Origin: Candidatus Woesearchaeota archaeon
GTDB taxonomy: Archaea; Nanobdellota; Nanobdellia; Woesearchaeales; J091
Length of the DNA: 16,008 bases
NCBI GenBank assembly: GCA_003695045.1
Contig: RFJB01000008.1
Coordinates: 1 to 16,008, forward strand
Direction: 5' to 3'
The position numbers and the translations under genes are program-made. How positions within the stretch are numbered: the stretch's first letter is position 1; every line of letters begins with the position of its first letter. This document shows positions 6,121-12,883 of this stretch, one piece after another. Under the pieces are notes generated by a model, which was not told the DNA's origin, did not search any database, and saw only the letters and a program-made list of their open reading frames with translations.

Positions 6121-8379
6121 ATGGTTGAAAAGACTGTGGCAGAAGAGGAATCAGGAAATGGATATAGAATAAAGAACTTTGAGCCGAGAATTTATCAGGA
6201 AACAATATTCGCAACTGCCGCCCAGAAGAACACCCTCATAGTCCTTCCGACAGGGCTTGGCAAGACAAACATTTTTGTCATGCTCGCAATCCAACGCCTC
6301 AGGCAGTACCCCAAATCCAAAGTCCTTCTTCTCGGACCGACAAGGCCTCTCATTGAGCAGTACAAGAGCGTCTTCGAGAGGCACACCACCGTGCCTTCCG
6401 AAGAGATGGCAGTTTTTACAGGAATGGTGCGGCCTGAAAAAAGACAGGAGATGTGGAAAAGCGCCAGAATAATTTTCTCGACGCCGCAGGGTCTGGAAAA
6501 CGACATCATATCCGGCAGGATTACTCTGGAGGACGTTTCGCTTCTCGGGTTTGACGAGGCGCACAGGGCAGTGGGGGATTACAGCTATGTCTGGATTGCG
6601 AAGCAGTACGAAAAAACAGCGCGCTTCGGCAGGATAGTTGGGATGACTGCTTCGCCCGGCAGCGATATTGAGACAATCAGCGAGGTGTGCAAGAATCTGT
6701 TTATAGAGGATGTCGAGGTCCGCGACGAAACAGATCCTGATGTCAGGGAATATGTCAAGAAAACTGTGGTAAGATGGGTTCCGGTGGAGCTCGCTCCTGA
6801 GTTGAAAAGATTGAGAACAGTTCTTAACCTCATAACACAGAAGATTGTGAAATCGCTGAAATCCAGCGGGGTTATTCATGAAAAAGCGGCACTGGTGTCG
6901 CGAAAGGACATTATTCAATTGCAGGGCCAGCTTCAGGGAAAAGTCGCGCAGGGAGAGAAGGACCCCTACATATGGCAGGCAATATCTGATGTCGCCAAAC
7001 TCCTGAAGGTTCACCATGCATTGGAGCTGGTTGAAACGCAGGGACTCAATGCAGTCGCTGATTATCTTGAACGGCTTGACAGGGAATCTGCAGGAAGCCG
7101 GGTAAAGGCGCTGAAAAACCTTGTGGCTGACAGCGACTTCAGGACTGCACTGGCTATGACGAGAGTGTTCAGGGAAAAAGGCGTTGAGCACAACAAGCTC
7201 GCGAAGCTTGTGGAGATTGTAAGAAAAAAGATTGGGGAAGGAGTAAAGCTTATTGTCTTCAGCCAGTTCAGGGATACTGGATTAATGATTAAGAACAAAC
7301 TTGAAGAAGAGGGAATCAGCTGCCGTCTCTTTGTCGGACAGATGAAAAAGGGAGCAACGGGGATGTCCCAAAAGGAGCAAAAGAAGATTCTGGACGAATT
7401 CAGGAACAACGAATTCCAAGTTCTCATATCAACATCGGTGGGGGAAGAAGGTCTCGACATACCTGAAGTTGATGCTGTTATTTTCTACGAGCCGGTTCCT
7501 TCAGCAATAAGGACTGTTCAGCGGAGGGGAAGGACAGGAAGGCACAGGGACGGCGAAGTCATTGTCCTTTACACCAAGGGAACGAGGGACGAGTCCTACA
7601 GGTGGGCGGCGCACCACAAAGAGAGAAGGATGGGCTCTCATCTGAGGGAGCTGAAGAAAAAACTTGTGACGGGCCTTAACGGAAAAACCCAGAACAGAAG
7701 GATTGAAGATTTTGTTGAAGACGATGAGCAAATGCCGAAGATAATTGTGGACCACCGCGAGAAAGCCAATCCTGTTGTAAAGAAACTTTCGGAGATGAAT
7801 GTGCGCATTGAAATGAAAGCGCTCGGGATAGGCGACTATGTCCTCAGCGACAGAGTGGTTGTGGAATTCAAGACGGTTGAGGACTTTGTGAATTCCATTG
7901 TTGACGGAAGGCTCCTTCTTCAGTTGCAGAACATGAAGAGGTCGTGGGAAAGACCCATTGTAATCATTGAAGGCACTGAGGACATCTACTCTGTAAGAAA
8001 TGTTCATCCTGCTGCAATAAGAGGGATGATTGCTGCGATTGTTGCCGGTTACGGCATTCCAATCATCCAGACAAAGAATCCTGTCGAGAGCGCAGGCATG
8101 CTTTTCAGTATTGCCCGGAGGGAGCAGGACAAGCACCGGCGTGATCTGCCCCTCCATCCCGACAAGCCGGCGATGAGCATTCACGAACAGCAGGAGTATA
8201 TTGTTTCTTCTCTGCCGGGGATAGGGCCTTCGCTTGCCAGGCCTCTCCTGAAGCATTTTGGAAGCGTCAGGGCAGTCATGAATGCTCCGGAAGAAGAGCT
8301 TATGAAAGTTGAGAAGATAGGGAAAAAGAAAGCTGAGAAGATACGCGAAATTCTGGACAGAAAATATACCGGGCTGTGA
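6121..8379 (+). CDS. hef: Hef-type helicase/XPF-family nuclease (archaeal FANCM homologue)
   Basis: This 752-residue protein has the full three-part Hef layout. An N-terminal SF2 helicase carries 'LPTGLGKT' (42-49), 'DEAH' (145-148) and 'MTASPG' (175-180). The second RecA lobe carries 'FSQFRDTG', 'GEEGLDIP' (441-448) and 'QRRGRTGR' (467-474). An XPF/ERCC4 nuclease domain follows, with 'VDHREKANP' from 543 and 'GIGDY' at 569-573. Two helix-hairpin-helix motifs close the protein ('LPGIGPSLARPLL', 'VEKIGKKKAEKI'). Hef processes branched DNA at stalled replication forks and acts with PCNA and fork-repair factors. In the nuclease motif GDXnERKX3D the central Arg is Phe (E582-F583-K584, D588); the other acidic and Lys residues remain. 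The helicase is complete, so function in fork repair is likely. The next gene is convergent, 38 nt away. Confidence 0.93.
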   Translation: MVEKTVAEEESGNGYRIKNFEPRIYQETIFATAAQKNTLIVLPTGLGKTNIFVMLAIQRLRQYPKSKVLLLGPTRPLIEQYKSVFERHTTVPSEEMAVFTGMVRPEKRQEMWKSARIIFSTPQGLENDIISGRITLEDVSLLGFDEAHRAVGDYSYVWIAKQYEKTARFGRIVGMTASPGSDIETISEVCKNLFIEDVEVRDETDPDVREYVKKTVVRWVPVELAPELKRLRTVLNLITQKIVKSLKSSGVIHEKAALVSRKDIIQLQGQLQGKVAQGEKDPYIWQAISDVAKLLKVHHALELVETQGLNAVADYLERLDRESAGSRVKALKNLVADSDFRTALAMTRVFREKGVEHNKLAKLVEIVRKKIGEGVKLIVFSQFRDTGLMIKNKLEEEGISCRLFVGQMKKGATGMSQKEQKKILDEFRNNEFQVLISTSVGEEGLDIPEVDAVIFYEPVPSAIRTVQRRGRTGRHRDGEVIVLYTKGTRDESYRWAAHHKERRMGSHLRELKKKLVTGLNGKTQNRRIEDFVEDDEQMPKIIVDHREKANPVVKKLSEMNVRIEMKALGIGDYVLSDRVVVEFKTVEDFVNSIVDGRLLLQLQNMKRSWERPIVIIEGTEDIYSVRNVHPAAIRGMIAAIVAGYGIPIIQTKNPVESAGMLFSIARREQDKHRRDLPLHPDKPAMSIHEQQEYIVSSLPGIGPSLARPLLKHFGSVRAVMNAPEEELMKVEKIGKKKAEKIREILDRKYTGL

Positions 8380-8417
8380 TGTGCACCGCGTTGAAATGCC
8401 TGCTTCGGACAACTCAA

Positions 8418-8726
8418 TCAGATGTCAAGAAAGGGCTCTTCCTCCTCCGTGTGTTCTTTGCCGGAGTTTTCATCGATTCCGTTTTTGTCCTTTTCGCTTG
8501 CTATGAGGGTTTCTGCGTGAGTTATGCCGTCAGTCAGCCAGAGTTTGTTCTGGAGAAAGGACTTTAACTCTGAAAGGTCTTGCACTTCCACTTTTATTAT
8601 TATGTCATACCTTCCGAAGAGTTCGTAAATCTCTTTTATCTCCGGAAATTTTTTGAGAGCAGAATATACCAGTTTGTTCTTTCCATATTTTGTATGAAGC
8701 ATGATAAACGCTGTAACTTCCTGCAT
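8418..8726 (-). CDS. Stand-alone Lrp/AsnC effector (RAM) domain protein
   Basis: Only the part from ATG 8726 (102 residues) is coding. The upstream extension in the same frame is low-quality and lies before the promoter. The protein is a single alpha-beta RAM/ACT-like domain: 'QEVTAFIMLHTKYG', then 'ALKKFPEIKEIYELFGRYDIIIKVEVQDLSELKSFL' across the helix and strands, then 'ITHAETLIA'. No helix-turn-helix DNA-binding domain is present. Such proteins resemble archaeal and bacterial SraA-like or Lrp-ligand-binding homologues that form oligomers and bind amino acids or similar ligands. They may also join full-length Lrp proteins. The C-terminus (about 25 residues) is acidic and probably disordered. 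A TATA box 25 nt before the ATG supports this start and a leaderless mRNA. Confidence 0.8.
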   Translation of the reverse strand: MQEVTAFIMLHTKYGKNKLVYSALKKFPEIKEIYELFGRYDIIIKVEVQDLSELKSFLQNKLWLTDGITHAETLIASEKDKNGIDENSGKEHTEEEEPFLDI

Positions 8727-8746
8727 AGTCAGAGTCCAAAAGGGAG

Positions 8747-8755
8747 TATTATAAA
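8747..8755 (-). promoter_or_regulatory. TATA box of the RAM-domain gene
   Basis: On the minus strand TTTATAATA is centred at 8751, 25 nt before the ATG at 8726. It rejects the longer reading of this gene, since the box would lie inside it. Confidence 0.6.
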
Positions 8756-8812
8756 AAGATTGCTGTTCCTGCGTGTGAATACGCCGGAATACGCAAAGAA
8801 GGGCGGAGAGGC

Positions 8813-8856
8813 AAAAAGGTTTGGAAAAACAGAAAAGCAGGAGAAACAAGAGAAAA
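8813..8856 (-). terminator. Possible oligo-T termination region after the Toprim gene
   Basis: Downstream of the Toprim stop (minus strand) are repeated T runs (two of five T, two of four T) within 45 nt, with no clear hairpin. Archaeal polymerase stops at such oligo-T tracts. It would separate the Toprim gene from the RAM-domain gene. Confidence 0.35.
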
Positions 8857-8867
8857 CCCTTGTGAAA

Positions 8868-9260
8868 TCAGCGCTTCAGAGCATGCTTCTCCATGAATCC
8901 CGCGAGGCCTTCAATGTGGGAGACAGGAAGGCGCGACAATGCGTTGCGGAGGGAATCATCGATGCGGACTCCGAGCCGGGAGAGATTTCTTGAGAGGTGA
9001 CCGTACAGTTCCTTTCCCTTTGCGTCAAAGTCGGTAAGCAGGCAGACGCCTCCCGAATCATTCGCCGGCGCAACAGCCGCGATGCGCTCGCAGAAAGAAA
9101 ACAGCGGTCCGCTGATTTCATAAACATTTGTGAAACCGAGGCGTTGGAGCGACATGATATCTTTCTTGCCCTCTACAATAATCAGGAGTTTGTTTTTCTT
9201 CGCCTTCTCCATCTCAGCAAAAGCGTCTTCAAATTCTTTTTGAAAAGAAGAACTTCTCAT
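8868..9260 (-). CDS. Small Toprim-domain protein (UPF0292-like)
   Basis: This single Toprim domain has 130 residues from ATG 9260. A TTG three codons upstream is less likely because the TATA box lies 29 nt before the ATG. Catalytic-type residues are in place: E30 in 'LLIIVEGKKD' and the D77/D79 pair in 'LLTDFDAKGK'. This is the metal-binding pattern shared by DnaG primase, topoisomerases, OLD nucleases and RNase M5. The lone small form is widespread in archaea (UPF0292 type), and its biochemical role is not known to me. Proposals include RNase M5-like RNA cleavage. It is divergent from the primase gene with only 44 bp between the two ATGs, so expression of the pair may be linked. Confidence 0.85.
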   Translation of the reverse strand: MRSSSFQKEFEDAFAEMEKAKKNKLLIIVEGKKDIMSLQRLGFTNVYEISGPLFSFCERIAAVAPANDSGGVCLLTDFDAKGKELYGHLSRNLSRLGVRIDDSLRNALSRLPVSHIEGLAGFMEKHALKR

Positions 9261-9271
9261 AGGATGCAAAG

Positions 9272-9280
9272 AATATTAAA
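9272..9280 (+). promoter_or_regulatory. TATA-like box of the primase gene
   Basis: AATATTAAA is centred at 9276, 29 nt before the ATG at 9305. No ribosome-binding site is present, so a leaderless mRNA is expected. It lies downstream (toward 9260) of the Toprim TATA box, so the two promoters are interlocked. Confidence 0.5.
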
Positions 9281-9284
9281 GGAC

Positions 9285-9293
9285 TTTATTATA
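9285..9293 (-). promoter_or_regulatory. TATA box of the Toprim gene
   Basis: On the minus strand TATAATAAA is centred at 9289, 29 nt before the ATG at 9260. It lies inside the region between the primase TATA box and the primase ATG. Confidence 0.55.
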
Positions 9294-9304
9294 CTTTTTA
9301 CGCC

Positions 9305-10741
9305 ATGAGCAGAGTGGAAGCAACAGACACCATAAGTTTGTCCACAATTCTTAAGCATTACAAGAGGGCTGACATACAGGAAGCAATGATAAAGTCGGCT
9401 GTGTCAAGAGAGGTTGCGGTGCGCATGCACGACCGTTTCGGAAAGAGGCCGGACATACTCAGCCATCCGAAAGACATTCTTGAGTTTGCCAAAAAGGGCG
9501 TTACTTCATTTCATGTCTCTGAAGAGAGATGGGTTAATCCTCTCGCCCTCAGTTCGGAACTGAGTCCGGACGAGCTGGCAGAACTCAGGACAGGATGGGA
9601 CCTCGTTCTTGATATTGACTGCCATTTTATTGAGTATTCAAAGATCGCAGCCAAACTGTGCATTGACGCCCTGAGAAACCACGGAATAAAAAGCGTGTCT
9701 GTAAAGTTTTCAGGAAACAAGGGCTTTCATATTGGAGTGCCCTTTGAAGCGTTCCCAAAAAAAGTGTCAAATACAGAAACCCGCCTTCTGTTTCCCGAAG
9801 CGGCAAGAAAGATTGCAATGTACATCAAGGAGATTATAGCCAAGCCGCTTAGCGAAGCAATCATGAACTTTGAAAACAGGGACTTCGGCAGGATTGTTGA
9901 AAAGACAGGCAAGAAGGCGGAGGAGATAATAGAGTATGAAACGGATCCTACAGGAAGACGAATTCCGGTAATTAATGCAAAGCCGTTCCTGGACATTGAC
10001 ACCATACTTATTTCTTCAAGGCATCTTTACAGAATGGTGTATTCTCTTCATGAGAAGTCCGGTCTTGTTTCCGTTCCTCTGGACCCCGACTTTGTAATGT
10101 TCTTTGAGAGGGAGAGCGCACGCCCCGAAAAAGTGGAGGTAAGCAGCTTTGAGTTCTTGAACCCGGAGAATGCGGTTCCTGACGAAGCAAGGATGCTTTT
10201 CATTCAGGCGCTGGACTTCAGTCAGGACAGCGAAAAAAATGAAGATGACGAAATGAGAGAGCGCTTTGAACAGAGAGAATATGAGATTCCGGAAAATGCC
10301 ATTCCCGAGAAATTTTTCCCGCCGTGCATAAGGAAGATGCTAATGGGGCTTGCTGACGGGAGAAAGAGAGCCCTGTTTGTGCTGGTGGGGTTTCTTTCAA
10401 ATGTGGGCTGGACGTGGGAGCAGATTGAGAGATACCTTTTGGAGTGGAACAAGAGGAACAAGCCGCCGCTGAGCGAAACCCTCGTAAGAGGCCAGATAAG
10501 ATACAGAAAGATGCAGAAGAAGCTCGTGATGCCCCCGAACAGCACTAACAAGAATTATTATGATGATATTGGTGTTGAACATTCCGATCCCCTCTGTATA
10601 AAACTTAAGAACCCTGTGAACTATGCAAAGTTCAAATCGAGAAACAGCAGAGAGGATAATTCTGGGAGAAGCAGGAGAAAGCCCCGAAAGAAAGAAGAAG
10701 AACAGAATGTTGCAGAGAACCGGGATGGGCAGAAAGAGTAG
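9305..10741 (+). CDS. priS: Single-chain archaeal primase: PriS catalytic core fused to a PriL-like C-terminal domain
   Basis: This 478-residue protein makes RNA/DNA primers for replication. The catalytic PriS core shows D103-I-D105, 'KFSGNKGFHIG' (134-144), the third Asp region 'FLDIDT' (228-233) and 'YRMVYSLHEKSGL' (242-254) that binds nucleotide. A zinc-knuckle cysteine cluster usual in PriS is not seen. A linker (about 270-335) leads to a domain resembling the PriL C-terminal Fe-S region: 'FFPPCIRKMLMGLADG' (337-352), 'LVGFLSNVGWTWEQIERYLL', 'VMPPN' (408-412) and 'DPLCIKLKNPVNY' (428-440). Two of four cluster cysteines remain (C341, C431); the others are S413 and E425. The tail (445-478) is basic. 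Fused single-chain primases are known from DPANN archaea such as Nanoarchaeum. Normal PriS is about 350 residues. Confidence 0.88.
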   Translation: MSRVEATDTISLSTILKHYKRADIQEAMIKSAVSREVAVRMHDRFGKRPDILSHPKDILEFAKKGVTSFHVSEERWVNPLALSSELSPDELAELRTGWDLVLDIDCHFIEYSKIAAKLCIDALRNHGIKSVSVKFSGNKGFHIGVPFEAFPKKVSNTETRLLFPEAARKIAMYIKEIIAKPLSEAIMNFENRDFGRIVEKTGKKAEEIIEYETDPTGRRIPVINAKPFLDIDTILISSRHLYRMVYSLHEKSGLVSVPLDPDFVMFFERESARPEKVEVSSFEFLNPENAVPDEARMLFIQALDFSQDSEKNEDDEMRERFEQREYEIPENAIPEKFFPPCIRKMLMGLADGRKRALFVLVGFLSNVGWTWEQIERYLLEWNKRNKPPLSETLVRGQIRYRKMQKKLVMPPNSTNKNYYDDIGVEHSDPLCIKLKNPVNYAKFKSRNSREDNSGRSRRKPRKKEEEQNVAENRDGQKE

Positions 10742-10744
10742 AAT

Positions 10745-10761
10745 GGGAGGTATTTCTTCCC
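10745..10761 (+). other. Small stem-loop after the primase stop
   Basis: GGGAGG/CTTCCC with a TATTT loop (6 pairs, one G-U) begins 3 nt after the TAG. No T tract follows, so it is not a convincing terminator. It may mark or protect the mRNA 3' end. Confidence 0.35.
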
Positions 10762-10780
10762 GAGGAAAACAAAAAACGCA

Positions 10781-10791
10781 ATATTTATAAA
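10781..10791 (+). promoter_or_regulatory. TATA box of the ribosomal protein operon
   Basis: ATATTTATAAA is the only strong TATA-like element in the 291-bp gap before rpl3. It predicts a start near 10812 and therefore an unusually long leader of about 220 nt, unlike the leaderless genes elsewhere in the window. Confidence 0.6.
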
Positions 10792-10811
10792 GAAGACCTT
10801 ACTCCCAGCCA

Positions 10812-11032
10812 GAATTCCCACCAAGGTATTTGAATCGCACATCATGATTTGAATGCCGAGCAATGGATGATCAGGACCTGAAAAAAAGCCTTTCAACAAA
10901 AAATGGCTTGCTAAGACCTTCGTTCTGACGAAGGGCTTTATCAATAGGTCCTTTATGCTGAAGATGGCGAAAAATGCTGTTAGAGAGTTCCATCTCGCAG
11001 TAAAGCGCCGGAATAAGTAAAAGCTGGTAAAT
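10812..11032 (+). ncRNA. Structured 5' leader of the ribosomal protein operon (candidate cis-regulatory RNA)
   Basis: The leader holds several stems found by eye. Stem 1, 10825-10836 with 10846-10857, is 12 continuous pairs (three G-U) around a 9-nt loop. Closing stem P1, AGGACCT/AGGTCCT (10873-10879/10946-10952), encloses two exclusive options. Option A has AAGCC/GGCTT (10886-10890/10905-10909) plus CCTTCGT/ACGAAGG (10917-10923/10928-10934) with a TCTG loop. Option B has AAAGCCTTTC with GAAGGGCTTT (10885-10894/10930-10939), 10 pairs with one G-U. Such competition is typical of riboswitch-like or protein-bound leaders. Archaeal ribosomal operons can be autoregulated by a bound ribosomal protein, so an operon product is a candidate ligand. 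No known RNA family is recognised, and a free small RNA is not excluded. Confidence 0.5.
10955..11020 (+). CDS. Possible 21-codon upstream ORF before rpl3
   Basis: ATG 10955 to TAA 11020 would give a 21-residue basic peptide beginning MLKMAKNAV and ending VKRRNK. AGGT (10946-10949) lies 5 nt before the ATG as a partial ribosome-binding site, and these bases are in the right arm of leader stem P1. The stop is 12 nt before the rpl3 start, so translation could be coupled. The same frame is stop-free from 10871, but without a start codon. No homologous family is recognised; it may be chance. Confidence 0.25.
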   Translation: MLKMAKNAVREFHLAVKRRNK

Positions 11033-12019
11033 ATGCCCAAGAAACACTCACCAAGAAAAGGGAGCATGCAGTTTTGGCCCAGAAAGAGAGCCAAGAAGCC
11101 CTACGCAAGGGTCAGGTCGTGGGCCGGCATAGCAGAAGCTGCGCCCCTGGGATTTGCCGGATACAAGGTCGGCATGACGCACATACTCATCAACAAGGCC
11201 AAGACCGGAGGAAAAAGCCAGGTTCAGAGAGTATTTGTGCCGGTTTCCATTCTTGAATGCCCGCCCCTGAAGGTGTATGGAGTCAGGGCTTACCGGGAAA
11301 GCGAGAACGGCCTCAAAGTGGCAACAGAGGTTGTCGTGAAGGCAGACAAGGAACTCTCCCGTAAAACACCGGGAGCCAAAAAGGAAACGAAAAAAATCGA
11401 TTCGCTGAAGCCCGAAGATTATTCTGAATTCCGACTTCTCGTGTACACTCAGCCCAAACTTACCGGAATTGGCAAGAAAAAGCCGGAGATTTTTGAAATT
11501 GCCATAGGCGGAAAACCGCAGGAGCAGTTTGAGTACGCAAAGAACGTCCTTGGAAAGGAGATAAGCATTGGGGACGTGTTCAAAGAAGGAGAGTATGTTG
11601 ATGTTCACGGCATTACCAAAGGAAAAGGCGTCCAAGGACCTTTGAAGAGGTTTGGAATAAAGAGAACCAGCCACAAGTCAGAGAAGAGCGTCAGAACCCC
11701 CGGTTCGCTTGGAGGATGGGTTGGACAGGGCGTCTGGATGTGGAGAGTCGCAAAAGCGGGCCACATGGGATACAATGTGAGAACAGAGTACAACAAGTGG
11801 CTTCTCAAAATCGGAAAGAATCCTGAAGAGATAAACGTGAAAGGAGGATTCCTCCATTATGGAATTGTGAAAAATGATTATATCATCGTGAAGGGCTCGG
11901 TTCAGGGAACGCCCAAAAGGTTGCTCAAGCTCACCAAAGCGATAAGGCCCGACCCCAAAGCGCCCAGAGAAGTTCCGCCAATACATTATGTCAGCACTGA
12001 ATCGCCGCAGGGCAAATAG
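11033..12019 (+). CDS. rpl3: Ribosomal protein uL3 (archaeal L3)
   Basis: This large-subunit protein of 328 residues has normal archaeal length. It binds 23S rRNA near the peptidyl-transferase region and helps start 50S assembly. The N-terminal extension 'HSPRKGSMQFWPRKRA' is typical of archaeal/eukaryotic uL3. 'GYKVGMTHIL' and the central 'VDVHGITKGKGVQGPLKRFG' region match the conserved core, as does 'HKSEKSVRTPGSLGGW', which carries the residues that reach the active site. The archaeal/eukaryotic form continues with 'KAGHMGYNVRTEYNKW'. The start ATG is preceded by a weak GGT element. It is the first gene of the operon, behind the structured leader, which makes it the most exposed target for translational control. 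Confidence 0.97.
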   Translation: MPKKHSPRKGSMQFWPRKRAKKPYARVRSWAGIAEAAPLGFAGYKVGMTHILINKAKTGGKSQVQRVFVPVSILECPPLKVYGVRAYRESENGLKVATEVVVKADKELSRKTPGAKKETKKIDSLKPEDYSEFRLLVYTQPKLTGIGKKKPEIFEIAIGGKPQEQFEYAKNVLGKEISIGDVFKEGEYVDVHGITKGKGVQGPLKRFGIKRTSHKSEKSVRTPGSLGGWVGQGVWMWRVAKAGHMGYNVRTEYNKWLLKIGKNPEEINVKGGFLHYGIVKNDYIIVKGSVQGTPKRLLKLTKAIRPDPKAPREVPPIHYVSTESPQGK

Positions 12020-12059
12020 AGAGGCATAACGAGCATAATTACAATCAAAGGTATTGAAA

Positions 12060-12869
12060 ATGAAAATCAAGGTTTTGACTCTGGAAAACAAGGAAAAAGG
12101 CGAGAGAGAACTTCCCAAACAGTTCAGGGAGGTTGTAAGGCCCGACCTTATCAGAAGGGCTGTTCTTGCAATCCAGAGCCACAAAAGGCAGCCATACGGC
12201 GCGGACCCCGAAGCAGGAATGAAGGTCTCGGCAGAACTTTCCCGAAGAAGAAGGAACTACAGGGGTTCGTATGGAATTGGAATCTCCAGAGTTCCCAGAA
12301 AAATACTGTCCAGACAGGGCAGGAGGATGAACTGGGTTGGCGCTCTTGCACCCGGCACAGTAGGCGGAAGAAGGGCGCACCCTCCAAAGAGCGAAAAAGT
12401 ATGGGACCAGAAGATAAACAATAAGGAGAGAAGAAAAGCGATACTCTCTGCTCTTGCCGCAACAGTGAATGTTGATTATGTCAGGGCGAGAGGGCATAAA
12501 GTTCCTGATTCATATCCGTTTGCTGTTGATGACAGCATCATTGATGTTAAGAAAACCGCGGATGTTTCAAAAGTCCTTGGCGCTTTGGGCCTTGGGGAAG
12601 AGCTTGAAAGGACCAAAGAAAGAAAGGTAAGAGCGGGAATAGGAAAGATGAGAGGAAGGCGCTACAAAAAGAAGACAGGGCCTTTGATTGTCGTTCCGAA
12701 AGAATGCGACCTGATGAAATCCGCAAGAAACATTCCGGGACTGGAAGTTGCAAGGGTAGACAAGCTGAATGCGGAGCTGCTTGCACCGGGAGCTCAGCCG
12801 GGCAGGCTTGTGATATTCACAGAAGGAGCGCTTGACAGGATGGAGAAAGAAAACCTGTTCGCGCAATAA
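12060..12869 (+). CDS. rpl4: Ribosomal protein uL4 (archaeal L4)
   Basis: Its long loop lines the peptide exit tunnel. The length is 269 residues from ATG 12060. A TTG two codons upstream (12054) is less likely because AGG at 12049-12051 is spaced 8 nt from the ATG. Typical archaeal segments are 'RPDLIRRAVLAIQSHKRQPYG' shortened here to its first part 'RPDLIRRAVLA', the tunnel-loop region 'RVPRKILSRQGRRMNWVGAL', 'GTVGGRRAHPPKSEKVW', 'KINNKERRKAILSALAAT' and 'GKMRGRRYKKKTGPLIV'. The stop codon TAA shares its last base with an ATG (12869) that could begin uL23, but a better uL23 start lies 15 nt further on. Confidence 0.95.
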   Translation: MKIKVLTLENKEKGERELPKQFREVVRPDLIRRAVLAIQSHKRQPYGADPEAGMKVSAELSRRRRNYRGSYGIGISRVPRKILSRQGRRMNWVGALAPGTVGGRRAHPPKSEKVWDQKINNKERRKAILSALAATVNVDYVRARGHKVPDSYPFAVDDSIIDVKKTADVSKVLGALGLGEELERTKERKVRAGIGKMRGRRYKKKTGPLIVVPKECDLMKSARNIPGLEVARVDKLNAELLAPGAQPGRLVIFTEGALDRMEKENLFAQ

Positions 12870-12883
12870 TGGAAGGGTTCAAA

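Noticed and set aside
6151..7191. Long open frame (346 codons) on the strand opposite hef
   Set aside because: It mirrors the hef coding frame, encodes no recognisable motif and lacks a promoter. The same holds for the 303-codon frame at 7501-8412 and the frames opposite the traB-like gene.
8727..8849. N-terminal extension of the RAM-domain gene to 8849
   Set aside because: The extension is Cys/Phe-rich with no domain match and spans the TATA box that fits the ATG at 8726.
10745..10761. Intrinsic terminator after the primase gene
   Set aside because: The stem-loop is followed by A-rich, not T-rich, sequence, so termination there is not supported.
10844..10881. C/D box guide RNA in the rpl3 leader (ATGATTT ... 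CTGA)
   Set aside because: The C box deviates from RUGAUGA, no C'/D' pair is found and there is no terminal stem. A CTGA at 10925-10928 is the loop of a clear hairpin.
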